Below, piece after piece: positions 6,134-12,930 of a stretch of DNA of 12,930 nucleotides; the first letter of the stretch is position 1; each line of letters starts with the position of its first letter. The DNA comes from Clostridia bacterium (GTDB lineage Bacteria > Bacillota > Clostridia > Saccharofermentanales > UBA5734). A program made the translations under genes and the position numbers. Below the pieces are notes generated by a model that was not told the origin of the DNA, made no database searches, and saw only the letters and a list, made by a program, of their open reading frames with translations. The stretch is from assembly GCA_009929975.1 (NCBI GenBank), contig RZZF01000019.1:1-12930 (forward strand), given 5' to 3'.

Positions 6134-7315
6134 TCAAACGCTCTGTTCCTGATGCCCCGCGATTTCACCGGCGCGACGCAGGGCGATTTTCGTGATAACC
6201 GGTCCGGTCAGTTCATAAACCAATGTGGCACAGAGAATGATCGCGCGGATCTGCGTGCCGTAGTCCGGAGCGATCCGCAGTGCCAGAGTCGAAAGCCCGA
6301 TCGCGACACCGGCCTGTGGAATCAGGGTCCAACCGAGAAAACGCTGAACGGCGGGCTCTGTCTTCATCAGCCAGGCCCCCAGCCAGGCCCCGGCGAACTT
6401 GCCGATGATCCGGCCGATGATATAGATCAGTCCGATCAGGCCGATTGAGCGGAGAACGGTCAGATCGAGCTCAGCGCCGGATAAGACAAAAAAGAGCAGA
6501 AAAAGCGGCGGCGTCACAGTATCCGCGATTTTAAACGTATGAACCGCCTGGCGGCTCAGATTGACATAAACCGCACCGAGTGCCATACAGGTCAGGAGCG
6601 CAGATAACCCAAGCCATGATGACAGTCCGATTCCGGCGAAGATAAGGGCGACGATAAAGATCAGCCGGTCATGGTCGCGGTCAATCCGCCTGAGAAATAA
6701 GGCGAGGAGAAATCCCAGCAGCGCGCCGATCAGCAGGGATCCCACGATCTCCAGAAGCGGCAGCAGGATCATTGAAATGACCGACAGCTTTTCATGACGA
6801 ACCAGCACCTGGGCAATCGCCGCCGCAATGGAAAAAAGCATCAGCGCCGCGGCGTCATCCATCGCGACAACCGGCAGCAGCATGCTCGTAACCGGACCTT
6901 TCGCCCGGTACTGGCGGACAACCATCAGCGTTGCCGCCGGCGCGGTTGCAGCGCCGATCGCGCTGAGGAGCAGTGCCTGCGGCAGGGAAACCTTGAATAA
7001 CAGGAAGACACCGAACAGAATCAGGACCGCTCCGGTGGATTCCAGTGCGGCGATGACCAGCGGAGCCTTGCCCAGTTTACGCAGAAAATCCAGTTTGAAC
7101 TCACTGCCGATCGCGAACGCGATGAAACCGAGCGCGATATCGGAGATGATGGCAAAACCATGCAGGGATGTCATGGGAATGACTTTGAAAACACTGAGAA
7201 GAAGGCCGGCGACCAGATAGCCGGTCACGGCCGGCAAATGGAGTTTCCCCAACAGCCAGGCGCTGCCATAACCCAAGATGAGCGCTAATGACAGATAAAT
7301 AAGTTGTTCGGACAT
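6134..7315 (-). CDS. Cation:proton antiporter, CPA2 family
   Basis: A 393-residue polytopic membrane protein with about 12 hydrophobic segments, the normal size of the membrane domain of KefB/NapA-type exchangers. It lacks the cytosolic TrkA-N/RCK domains found in longer relatives. Visible hallmarks are an early LHLPAVTGYLVAGLLL segment (25-40), ATAPAA (124-129) at the place of an unwound helix, the paired acidic MDDAAALML (152-160; Asp153-Asp154, the likely ion/proton site) and GRIIGKFAGAWLGAW (301-315). It should exchange Na+ or K+ for protons across the inner membrane. AGGAGG (7324-7329 on the complementary strand) lies 8 bases before ATG 7315. The downstream PII-like gene probably encodes its regulator, taking the place of an RCK domain. 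Confidence 0.92.
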   Translation of the reverse strand: MSEQLIYLSLALILGYGSAWLLGKLHLPAVTGYLVAGLLLSVFKVIPMTSLHGFAIISDIALGFIAFAIGSEFKLDFLRKLGKAPLVIAALESTGAVLILFGVFLLFKVSLPQALLLSAIGAATAPAATLMVVRQYRAKGPVTSMLLPVVAMDDAAALMLFSIAAAIAQVLVRHEKLSVISMILLPLLEIVGSLLIGALLGFLLALFLRRIDRDHDRLIFIVALIFAGIGLSSWLGLSALLTCMALGAVYVNLSRQAVHTFKIADTVTPPLFLLFFVLSGAELDLTVLRSIGLIGLIYIIGRIIGKFAGAWLGAWLMKTEPAVQRFLGWTLIPQAGVAIGLSTLALRIAPDYGTQIRAIILCATLVYELTGPVITKIALRRAGEIAGHQEQSV

Positions 7316-7521
7316 GTTCCTGACCTCCTGCCGGCCGACCTCCCGTCCGTCGGCGAAAATAAAAAGGGACCAATCACCAGTATAGGACAGATTGTTCCGT
7401 TCGGCTATTCGCCAATGTACGAAAGATCACAGTCATTTGCCCGTTTTGGTGTTAAAGTGAAGATAAACAGACGATTATGCCTGCTGAACAGGCAAATCAG
7501 CAAAAGAAAGCCGGAAAGCCA

Positions 7522-8247
7522 ATGTATCAGATCCTTCTTGTTGATGATGACCGGATGATCAGCCACTTGATGCGGCGATATCTGGAAAAGAATGATTTTT
7601 CGGTCAGTCTGGCCCATGATATCCGCAGCGCACTGTCGAGCCTGGATCAAGCGTGGCCCGATCTGGCACTCGTCGATATCATGCTGCCGGATGGCAGCGG
7701 GCTGGAGCTGATTCACCAGCTGCGCCAGGTCCAGGGGATCCCGGTCATCATGATGACGGCCCGGGGCGGAATCGAGGACAAGTCAACCGCGTTCCGGCGC
7801 GGAGCTGATGATTATGTCGTCAAGCCGTTTGATCCGAATGAACTGGTACTGCGTGTCCAGGCGGTCATCCGCCGGATTCATGAGACGGAAACCGGCGTGC
7901 GTGACCCACGACTCAGCCAGGAATCGCTGACGCTGGGCCGTCAGGGGACAGTCCGCCTGGTGCTCGACCCGGATACCATGACTGTCCAGCTTGAGGATCA
8001 GCCGGTTGAACTGCCGAGGCGGGAGTTCCAGCTGCTCTATCTGCTGGCCGCGAACGCGGGTCAGACGCTGACCCGGGAACAGATCACCGATCATATCTGG
8101 GGCCTTGATTTCGATGGTGAGCCGCGGGTGGTTGATCTTTATATCGACCGGCTGCGTAAACGGCTGGCGGTTGACCGCGGCACACCGTGCGATTGGTCGA
8201 TCCGGACTGTCCGCGGCCTGGGGTACCGACTGGAGGTCGCAACATGA
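7522..8247 (+). CDS. Two-component response regulator, OmpR/PhoB family
   Basis: A 241-residue protein. The receiver domain (about 2-118) has the acidic pocket Asp8-Asp10, the phosphoacceptor Asp52 in VDIMLPDGSG, Thr79 and Lys101 (VVKPF). The winged-helix DNA-binding domain (about 143-240) shows LPRREFQLLYLLAANAG, LTREQITDHIWG and RVVDLYIDRLRKRL, ending in TVRGLGYRLE. I chose ATG 7522 because the receiver starts there (MYQILLVDDD); an ATG at 7477 would add 15 residues lacking any domain and has no good binding site. The gene is divergent from the antiporter; about 200 bases lie between them, and I saw no convincing promoter pair there. It overlaps the kinase gene by 4 bases. Confidence 0.93.
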   Translation: MYQILLVDDDRMISHLMRRYLEKNDFSVSLAHDIRSALSSLDQAWPDLALVDIMLPDGSGLELIHQLRQVQGIPVIMMTARGGIEDKSTAFRRGADDYVVKPFDPNELVLRVQAVIRRIHETETGVRDPRLSQESLTLGRQGTVRLVLDPDTMTVQLEDQPVELPRREFQLLYLLAANAGQTLTREQITDHIWGLDFDGEPRVVDLYIDRLRKRLAVDRGTPCDWSIRTVRGLGYRLEVAT

Positions 8248-9698
8248 AAACAACTCTGTTTCGCCGCTTCCTGCTCCGCTTTATCCCGATCAGTCTGGCC
8301 GGCCTGCTCATTCTGGCACTGGTGGCGGTCGGCCTGCTGCAGGCAGGCGCGCTGCGCCGTGAGACAGATTATCTGAGAACCCGGGCGACGATGATCGGCG
8401 AACTGCTCGACGCGGTGGTCAATCAAGAAACCAGCATGCAGGAATTGAACCGGCAGATCCGGTCTATTTCACTGAATGAATCGTATCGGGTCATGCTGCT
8501 GGCTGAAACGGATGAGATCAGCGCCGGACGAGGCGGCCCCGGCCCGAACCAGGGCAGTACAGGTTCTCTGCGTCATGGAATGATGGATCTATTTACCGAC
8601 CGGGAGCAGGCTCTGGCCGAATTGACCGGACTGCTGACCGACGGTCAGCTGCAGCAGCTGAGTCAGTCCGGTGGCCAGCCTGTGGTGATCCGTACGTATA
8701 AGGACCGGCTGCTGACTCCGTCACTGGTCTGCGGACTGCTGACCGACGCGGGGCTGCTGCTGATCTGGCTGCCAGCCGATGCCGCCGGCTCGCTTCTCTC
8801 CGGAAGACTGCCGCTTCTCGCGGTTCTGATTCTGACATTCATGTTGATCGGCCTGATTTCAGCGGCTGTCGCCGCGGCCTCCTTCCGCCGGCTTTTGCGG
8901 CCATTTGCGGAGATCAGCCGGGTGGCCGACAGCATTATTTCCGGCCAGTATGATGCCAGGCTGACGGATTATCCGGAGGAAGAGCTGCAGACCCTGGCCA
9001 TATCCGTCAACCGGATGGTCGCCCGGCTGCAGGAACTTGATAATGCCCGGCTCGACTTCATCGCGCAGATCGCCCATGAACTGCGGACTCCGCTGACCAT
9101 TCTGCGCATGTCGCTCCAGGGCATCCTTGATCAGGTGATCAGCCCGGATGAGATTCCCGAGTTTCTCAGAACATCATTAAGAGAAACGGATCGGCTGGAG
9201 GCTCTGACAACCGATCTGATTGATCTGTCTCTGGCAGAAGGCGGCACTTTCCCGATCGAGCTGCAGACCTTTGACCTGGCCGGGCTGCTCGACTCGGTGG
9301 TGGCCGGAGTCAAACCACTGGCTGACCGCAACCAGCAGCAGCTGATCACCGATTATCCATCTGAGATGACGATTTCCGCCGACCCGGCCAGAATCCGCCA
9401 GGTGCTGCTTAATCTTTTGAGCAACAGCCTGAAATACGCCGGTGACGGCGCGATGATTGAACTGCATGCCGAGATCCGCAGCGGCCAACTGCATCTGCGG
9501 GTCAGAGATAATGGTCCGGGTATTTCTCCGGATGAGCTTTCCCGGCTGTTTACCAAATACAGCCGGCGCGCCGGCCGGGCAGGTGCGGGGCTTGGCCTGG
9601 TGATCAGCCGCGCGATCATCGAAGCTCACGGCGGCCGGATTTCCGCGAACTCCGACGGGCAGAGCTATACCCAGATCGACTGGACCATTCCCGCCTGA
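8244..9698 (+). CDS. Sensor histidine kinase, HAMP-HisKA-HATPase type
   Basis: A 484-residue protein. Helix 1 (about 12-34) and helix 2 (about 189-212) bracket an extracytoplasmic sensing region of about 155 residues, with no obvious cysteine pair or known sensor fold. A HAMP linker follows (about 213-265). The phosphorylation box is FIAQIAHELRTPLT (272-285) with His278. The ATP-binding lobe has the N box RQVLLNLLSNSLKY (385-398), the G1 box DNGPGIS (422-428) and the G2 box GAGLGL (447-452). ATG 8244 overlaps the regulator's TGA as ATGA, so the pair is translated together. The signal is unknown. A small secreted protein is encoded just downstream and may be a target of the pair. Confidence 0.94.
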   Translation: MKTTLFRRFLLRFIPISLAGLLILALVAVGLLQAGALRRETDYLRTRATMIGELLDAVVNQETSMQELNRQIRSISLNESYRVMLLAETDEISAGRGGPGPNQGSTGSLRHGMMDLFTDREQALAELTGLLTDGQLQQLSQSGGQPVVIRTYKDRLLTPSLVCGLLTDAGLLLIWLPADAAGSLLSGRLPLLAVLILTFMLIGLISAAVAAASFRRLLRPFAEISRVADSIISGQYDARLTDYPEEELQTLAISVNRMVARLQELDNARLDFIAQIAHELRTPLTILRMSLQGILDQVISPDEIPEFLRTSLRETDRLEALTTDLIDLSLAEGGTFPIELQTFDLAGLLDSVVAGVKPLADRNQQQLITDYPSEMTISADPARIRQVLLNLLSNSLKYAGDGAMIELHAEIRSGQLHLRVRDNGPGISPDELSRLFTKYSRRAGRAGAGLGLVISRAIIEAHGGRISANSDGQSYTQIDWTIPA

Positions 9699-9725
9699 GG
9701 TCTGATCAGGGTGAAATATTTTTTT

Positions 9726-9745
9726 AAATGACATCAAAATGAGAT
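9726..9745 (+). promoter_or_regulatory. Direct repeat with 11-base period, possible response-regulator site
   Basis: AAATGACAT (9726-9734) recurs as AAATGAGAT (9737-9745), 8 of 9 bases identical and one helical turn apart. OmpR/PhoB-type regulators bind tandem repeats with this period. It lies about 65-85 bases upstream of the secreted-protein gene. TTGACC at 9747-9752 could be a -35 box, but no good -10 stands at the right distance, as is common for activated promoters. Confidence 0.35.
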
Positions 9746-9808
9746 ATTGACCTGTCATGATCAGGGTATCAAAGGCGGGATGACCGCCGAGTACAGGAGG
9801 CAACAACA

Positions 9809-10240
9809 ATGAAAAATCGCAGAAAATGGCTGTCACTGACGGGCTTGCTGGCTGTCGTTATGGTTTTCTCTCTCGTCGCGGGTTCAGCGCTTGCTGAAAC
9901 CACAGATGTAGATACACCGGAAACCACCGTCGAAGGTGCAGATGAAGACGTTCGTGTCTGTCCTGTGACCGGAGAACCGGGTCCGAGTCCGAATGCCCGG
10001 CCGAATGGCTACGGCGGACGTGAGGACACCGGTGTCCGCCAGCGGATTCAGGACGAAGCGTGCCTTACTGACCCTGAGCTTGCGGAAGCACGTAAGGCAG
10101 AAGCCGAAGTTCGTCGTGCGGAAAACCGCGCAGCCCGTGAAGAGCGGATTGCCAACGGTGAGGCCGGTGAAGGCTATCGTTACGGACAAGGTGGACAAGG
10201 CGGCCGCGGACGTGGTCAGATGGGTGGCCAGCAGCCGTAA
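9809..10240 (+). CDS. Small secreted protein, unknown function
   Basis: A 143-residue protein with a clear signal peptide: basic MKNRRK, a hydrophobic core (about 8-24) and GSALA before a likely cut after Ala29. The mature part starts acidic (ETTDVDTPETTVEGADEDV). It has two cysteines (Cys51 in CPVTGEPG and Cys85), which could form one disulfide. A charged Ala/Glu/Arg-rich helix spans about 89-116, and a Gly/Gln/Arg-rich tail spans about 126-143. No catalytic motif or sorting signal is visible. ACAGGAGG lies about 8 bases before the ATG. It comes 110 bases after the kinase stop, behind the direct repeat at 9726-9745, and ends before a strong terminator. A role in envelope stress or metal handling is possible but unsupported. 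Confidence 0.78.
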   Translation: MKNRRKWLSLTGLLAVVMVFSLVAGSALAETTDVDTPETTVEGADEDVRVCPVTGEPGPSPNARPNGYGGREDTGVRQRIQDEACLTDPELAEARKAEAEVRRAENRAAREERIANGEAGEGYRYGQGGQGGRGRGQMGGQQP

Positions 10241-10263
10241 GGACTGCGGCAGCCTCATGATGG

Positions 10264-10280
10264 CCGGTCAACTCGACCGG
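10264..10280 (+). repeat. Small inverted repeat after the secreted-protein gene
   Basis: CCGGTC and GACCGG form a perfect 6-bp stem with a 5-base loop. No T run follows, so it is unlikely to be the terminator by itself; the large hairpin 14 bases further on does that job. Confidence 0.3.
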
Positions 10281-10293
10281 TGAATCAATCAGA

Positions 10294-10349
10294 AAAAGCG
10301 GGATCACCCGCGGAATTCCGAAAGGATCCGCCGCGGGTGGCCCGCTTTT
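10294..10349. terminator. Bidirectional terminator between convergent genes
   Basis: AAAAGCGGG (10294-10302) pairs with CCCGCTTTT (10341-10349), and CACCCGCGG (10305-10313) pairs with CCGCGGGTG (10331-10339). This gives an 18-bp stem with one small internal bulge. It has A residues on one side and T residues on the other, so it can stop transcripts on both strands. It separates the plus-strand secreted-protein gene from the minus-strand epimerase gene. Confidence 0.88.
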
Positions 10350-10367
10350 CATATCCCGGCGAATGGA

Positions 10368-11363
10368 TCAGACGACGGGCCTTCCGGCAATCAGGCGGTC
10401 GAGGAAGTCGTCCCATTCAGGGTCATCCCGCTGCAGGGACGGATTGGCTTTGAAGGTCTCAATGACCCGGCGGGCACCGAGATCAAACCGGACACTGCAG
10501 CGAAAGTCAGGAACCAGCGCTTTGATTTTACTGTTGTCAAACAGCGCGCAGTGGGCTTTGTCTCCCTGCAGCGGTCCGAGCAGATCCGGCTTGGCGGCCA
10601 CCAGCTCATCGGTTGAGATATGGACGATATTGGGCTCCGCTCCGAGCGCGCTGCCGATAATCCGGTAGATATGGTTCCAGGTCAGGGCCTCATCAGATGT
10701 AATATGATAGCTTTCCCCGATCGCGTGACTGTTGCCCATCAGGCCGGTAAACGCGGTAGCGAAATCATCACTGTGCGTCAGCGTCCAGAGGGTGTGGCCA
10801 TCGCCGTGGACGACAACCGGGCGGCCTTCCATGATCCGTTTGAGTGTCTGCCAGGGGCCGTTGTCTCCGTGAATCGCCAGAGGCAGGGTCCAGTCGGAAT
10901 AGGTGTGGCTGGGCCGGACAATGGTGATCGGAAAGCCTGTCTGGCGATAGGCTGCCACCAGACGGTCCTCACAGGCGATTTTTGCCTGTGAGTAGGACCA
11001 GTAGGGATTATACAGCGGGGTGCTTTCCCGGATCAGCGGACTGGCCGGCGGTTTCTGATACGCCGACGCGGTGCTGATGAAGATATACTGGCCGCAGCGG
11101 CCGTTGAACAAGCGGATATCCCGCTCGATCTGTTCGGGGGTGTAGACGATAAATTCAGCGACCGTGTCGAACGTTTCATTTTGCAGAAGCGCCGCGACGG
11201 CTTTTTCATCCGACATGTCAGCCTCAATCAGGCGGGCTTCGGCGGGCAGGCGGTCCCTGCTGCGGCCACGGTTGAGAACCGTCAGATCCCAACCCTGCTC
11301 AACGAGTCGATGGCAGATGGATGTACTGATGGTTCCGGTGCCTCCGATAATCAATGCTTTCAT
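10368..11363 (-). CDS. NAD-dependent epimerase/dehydratase (extended SDR)
   Basis: A 331-residue protein. The N-terminal Rossmann motif is GGTGTIS (7-13), an extended-SDR GxxGxxS-like nucleotide site. The catalytic tyrosine and lysine are Tyr124 and Lys128 in YSQAK, with the serine region FISTASAY at 95-102. VRPSHTYS and HSDDFATAF are typical of the substrate-side region in this family. Members oxidise, reduce or epimerise nucleotide-linked or free sugars; the substrate here is not evident. AGGAGG (complement of 11373-11378) lies 9 bases before ATG 11363. It is transcribed away from the dehydrogenase gene across a 189-base divergent spacer. I saw no neighbouring glycosyltransferase or nucleotide-sugar gene that would point to a substrate. 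Confidence 0.88.
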   Translation of the reverse strand: MKALIIGGTGTISTSICHRLVEQGWDLTVLNRGRSRDRLPAEARLIEADMSDEKAVAALLQNETFDTVAEFIVYTPEQIERDIRLFNGRCGQYIFISTASAYQKPPASPLIRESTPLYNPYWSYSQAKIACEDRLVAAYRQTGFPITIVRPSHTYSDWTLPLAIHGDNGPWQTLKRIMEGRPVVVHGDGHTLWTLTHSDDFATAFTGLMGNSHAIGESYHITSDEALTWNHIYRIIGSALGAEPNIVHISTDELVAAKPDLLGPLQGDKAHCALFDNSKIKALVPDFRCSVRFDLGARRVIETFKANPSLQRDDPEWDDFLDRLIAGRPVV

Positions 11364-11482
11364 GGATAATATCCTCCTGTTATTGACGGTAATGAGCCAA
11401 ATGATATGATCGATGTCTTTCTATTATATACCGAAACCGTTCAAAACTGAGGATCAGGTGCCCGCAAGAGAAGAACGATGGC

Positions 11483-11509
11483 CCATTTCAGACCAAAATG
11501 GCTTATAAT
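11483..11509 (+). promoter_or_regulatory. Possible promoter and operator of the dehydrogenase operon
   Basis: A perfect TATAAT (11504-11509) lies 43 bases before the ATG at 11553, but the -35 region is poor. Just upstream, CCATTT (11483-11488) and AAATGG (11496-11501) form an inverted repeat with a 7-base centre, placed between where -35 and -10 would sit. A weak -35 plus a palindrome fits a regulated promoter; the regulator is not in this window. Confidence 0.4.
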
Positions 11510-11552
11510 AACGACTATAAGTTGATGATGCAGCAGAAAAGGGGACGCGAAA

Positions 11553-12638
11553 ATGGCAACGATGATGATGGGTGCGTATCTTCCGGGAAACAGTACTGTG
11601 GAACAAAGGGAGGTGCCGGTTCCCGAGCCCGGCCATGGTCAGGTCCTGATCCGCATCAAGGCGTCAACCATCTGCGGCAGTGATATCCGGGCGATCTACC
11701 GCGAACATGTCGGGAAAGGCCCGGAAGGCTATCAGGATAAAATCGCCGGCCATGAGCCGTGCGGCCAGATCGTCCGCTGCGGGCCCGGCATGCGCCGCTT
11801 CAAAGAAGGCGACCGGGTGATCATCTACCATATTTCTGGCTGTGGCGTGTGCCCGGACTGCCGGCGCGGCTATATGATCAGCTGCAGCAGTCCGCTGCGG
11901 GCGGCTTATGGCTGGCAGCGTGACGGCGGTATGGCACCGTTTATGCTGGCCGATGAAAAAGATCTCATTCCGCTGCCGGACGAGCTGACCTACACCGATG
12001 GCGCGCAGGTCGCCTGTGGTTTCGGCACGGTCTACGAAGGGCTGGACCGGATCGGTATTGATGGCCGCCACGATGTCCTGGTTGTTGGCCTGGGTCCTGT
12101 CGGGCTGGCCGCGATGATGCTGGCGAAAGCGATGGGCGCCCAGCGGATCTACGGTGTCGATCCCGCGCCGGAACGCCGCCATCTGGCCCTGGAGATGAAG
12201 CTGGCGGACAAGGTGTTCGCGCCGGGTCCGGAGACACTGGCCGAACTGAAGGGTCTGGCCGGCGGCCATGGAGTTGAACGGGCCGTGGACTGCTCAGGCA
12301 GCGCGGACGGCCGTCGGCTCGCGATCCAGGCCACCCGGCAATGGGGCCGAATGGTCATGATCGGTGAAGGCGGCAGTGTGCAGTTTGATCCCAGTCCTGA
12401 TATCATCCATGAACAGAAGACCATTTACGGCTCCTGGGTGACCAGCACCTGGAAAATGGAGGAGCTGGTTGAGCGGCTGGTCCGCTGGCAGCTTCATCCG
12501 GAGCGTCTGGTTACACATCGTTTCCCGCTGGAGCGGGTTGATGAAGCCTATCGTCTGATGGCAGACGGCCGCTGCGGCAAGGTCGCGGTCGTCTTCGATG
12601 AAGAACTCGAAGGAATGTCATCGGATTCGAATCAATAA
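11553..12638 (+). CDS. Zinc-dependent medium-chain dehydrogenase (alcohol/polyol type)
   Basis: A 361-residue MDR-family enzyme. Catalytic zinc ligands are Cys41 (TICGSD) and His67-Glu68 (AGHEPCG). The structural zinc site is Cys97, Cys100, Cys103 and Cys111 ([15 protein letters not shown]). The nucleotide-binding fold has GLGPVG (179-184) with Asp203 at the end of the following strand, suggesting preference for NAD over NADP. The length is normal. AAGGGGAC lies about 9 bases before the ATG. An allulose 3-epimerase-like gene starts 20 bases after its stop, so it probably oxidises a polyol or reduces a ketose in the same pathway. The family also includes sorbitol, threonine and other dehydrogenases, so the exact substrate remains open. 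Confidence 0.92.
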   Translation: MATMMMGAYLPGNSTVEQREVPVPEPGHGQVLIRIKASTICGSDIRAIYREHVGKGPEGYQDKIAGHEPCGQIVRCGPGMRRFKEGDRVIIYHISGCGVCPDCRRGYMISCSSPLRAAYGWQRDGGMAPFMLADEKDLIPLPDELTYTDGAQVACGFGTVYEGLDRIGIDGRHDVLVVGLGPVGLAAMMLAKAMGAQRIYGVDPAPERRHLALEMKLADKVFAPGPETLAELKGLAGGHGVERAVDCSGSADGRRLAIQATRQWGRMVMIGEGGSVQFDPSPDIIHEQKTIYGSWVTSTWKMEELVERLVRWQLHPERLVTHRFPLERVDEAYRLMADGRCGKVAVVFDEELEGMSSDSNQ

Positions 12639-12658
12639 AACGGCAAGGAGAATCACGC

Positions 12659-12930
12659 ATGCAATTCGGCATTTATTATGCGTACTGGGAAGAGGAGTGG
12701 CAGGCTGACTATCTGCCTTATATCAGCAAGGCCGCGCGGCTCGGGTTTGACACCCTGGAGATCGCCTGCACACCGATCCCCCATATGTCAAAGGACGCGA
12801 TGATCCGGCTGAGAGAAACCGCGGCTGATCACGGCATCACTCTGACGGCCGGCCACGGCCCTCAGGCCAGCCAGAACCTGGCCTCTGCCGACCCGGCCGT
12901 GACCCGTTCAGCGATCGCGTTCTATGAGGA
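12659..12930 (+). CDS. D-psicose/D-tagatose 3-epimerase family protein (partial)
   Basis: Ninety codons are present; the gene continues past the window edge. AAGGAG (12645-12650) lies 8 bases before ATG 12659. The N-terminus MQFGIYYAYWEEEWQADY, LGFDTLEIACTPIP (28-41) and ITLTAGHGP (60-68), followed by QNLASADP, closely follow the pattern I recall for clostridial D-psicose (allulose) 3-epimerases, including the YAYW and GxGP blocks. These TIM-barrel enzymes use a metal to invert C3 of ketohexoses such as fructose and psicose. Metal ligands lie further downstream and cannot be checked here. The pairing with a polyol/alcohol dehydrogenase suggests a rare-sugar catabolic unit. The specific sugar is inference, since relatives act on tagatose or other ketoses. 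Confidence 0.85.
   Translation, partial: MQFGIYYAYWEEEWQADYLPYISKAARLGFDTLEIACTPIPHMSKDAMIRLRETAADHGITLTAGHGPQASQNLASADPAVTRSAIAFYE

Noticed and set aside
7316-7521. Divergent promoters between antiporter and response regulator
   Set aside because: An isolated TATACT on the minus strand and a TTGCCC on the plus strand have no well-spaced partners; nothing firm could be placed.
9694-9727. Possible terminator after the kinase (CCTGA..TCAGG then a T run)
   Set aside because: The stem is only 5 bp and is separated from the T run by several bases; too weak to call.
9177-9836. 219-codon minus-strand ORF opposite the kinase
   Set aside because: It lies across the catalytic part of a well-supported kinase and the start of the secreted protein; composition is that of a shadow frame.
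11664-12269. 201-codon minus-strand ORF opposite the dehydrogenase
   Set aside because: It is antisense to a gene with complete zinc and nucleotide motifs, has no binding site and no domain; GC-rich shadow frame.

Overview
The window looks like chromosomal DNA from a moderately GC-rich member of the Bacillota (Firmicutes), perhaps a clostridial or erysipelotrichial anaerobe. The clues are strong AGGAGG-type ribosome binding sites, TTGACA/TATAAT-like promoters, a TetR of the 'PSETFF..LP' type, a DUF1848 protein and a D-psicose (allulose) 3-epimerase-like protein. Taxonomy is inferred from style and family content, not from a marker gene. I saw no rRNA, tRNA, CRISPR array, insertion sequence or phage gene.

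Layout. (1) 1-121: the C-terminal tail of a membrane protein, closed by a clear terminator. (2) 122-722: about 600 bases, visibly less GC-rich, with no confident gene. It holds a near-consensus promoter (182-210), two doubtful small ORFs, a hairpin that could end a transcript (574-614), then a second near-consensus promoter (624-652) whose start point lies in a 34-base palindrome made of two 14-base operators. (3) 723-5698, plus strand: a tightly packed unit of tetR regulator, ABC ATPase, two ABC-2 permeases, a small two-helix membrane protein, a MIF/4-OT-like tautomerase and a DUF1848 protein. The second permease is cut short by an apparent frameshift in a run of five G, and its last membrane helix is intact in the next frame. 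(4) 5732-7315, minus strand: a CPA2-type cation:proton antiporter followed by a small PII-like protein. (5) 7522-10240, plus strand: an OmpR-type response regulator and sensor kinase overlapping by 4 bases, then a small secreted protein behind an 11-base-period direct repeat. (6) A strong bidirectional terminator (10294-10349) separates it from a minus-strand NAD-dependent epimerase/dehydratase (10368-11363). (7) 11553-12930, plus strand: a zinc-dependent medium-chain dehydrogenase followed by the start of an allulose 3-epimerase-like gene, which runs off the window.

How they work together. Unit 3 reads as a self-repressed efflux operon: TetR would bind its own promoter, and the exporter would be released by a ligand that may also be a substrate of the tautomerase or DUF1848 protein (inference). 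The PII-like protein probably gates the antiporter. The two-component pair probably senses an envelope signal, and the secreted protein next door is a plausible target. The last unit suggests ketose/polyol interconversion. I did not find a clearly new system; the best leads are the promoter-to-hairpin transcript upstream of tetR, the G-run frameshift, and the antiporter/PII-like pair.
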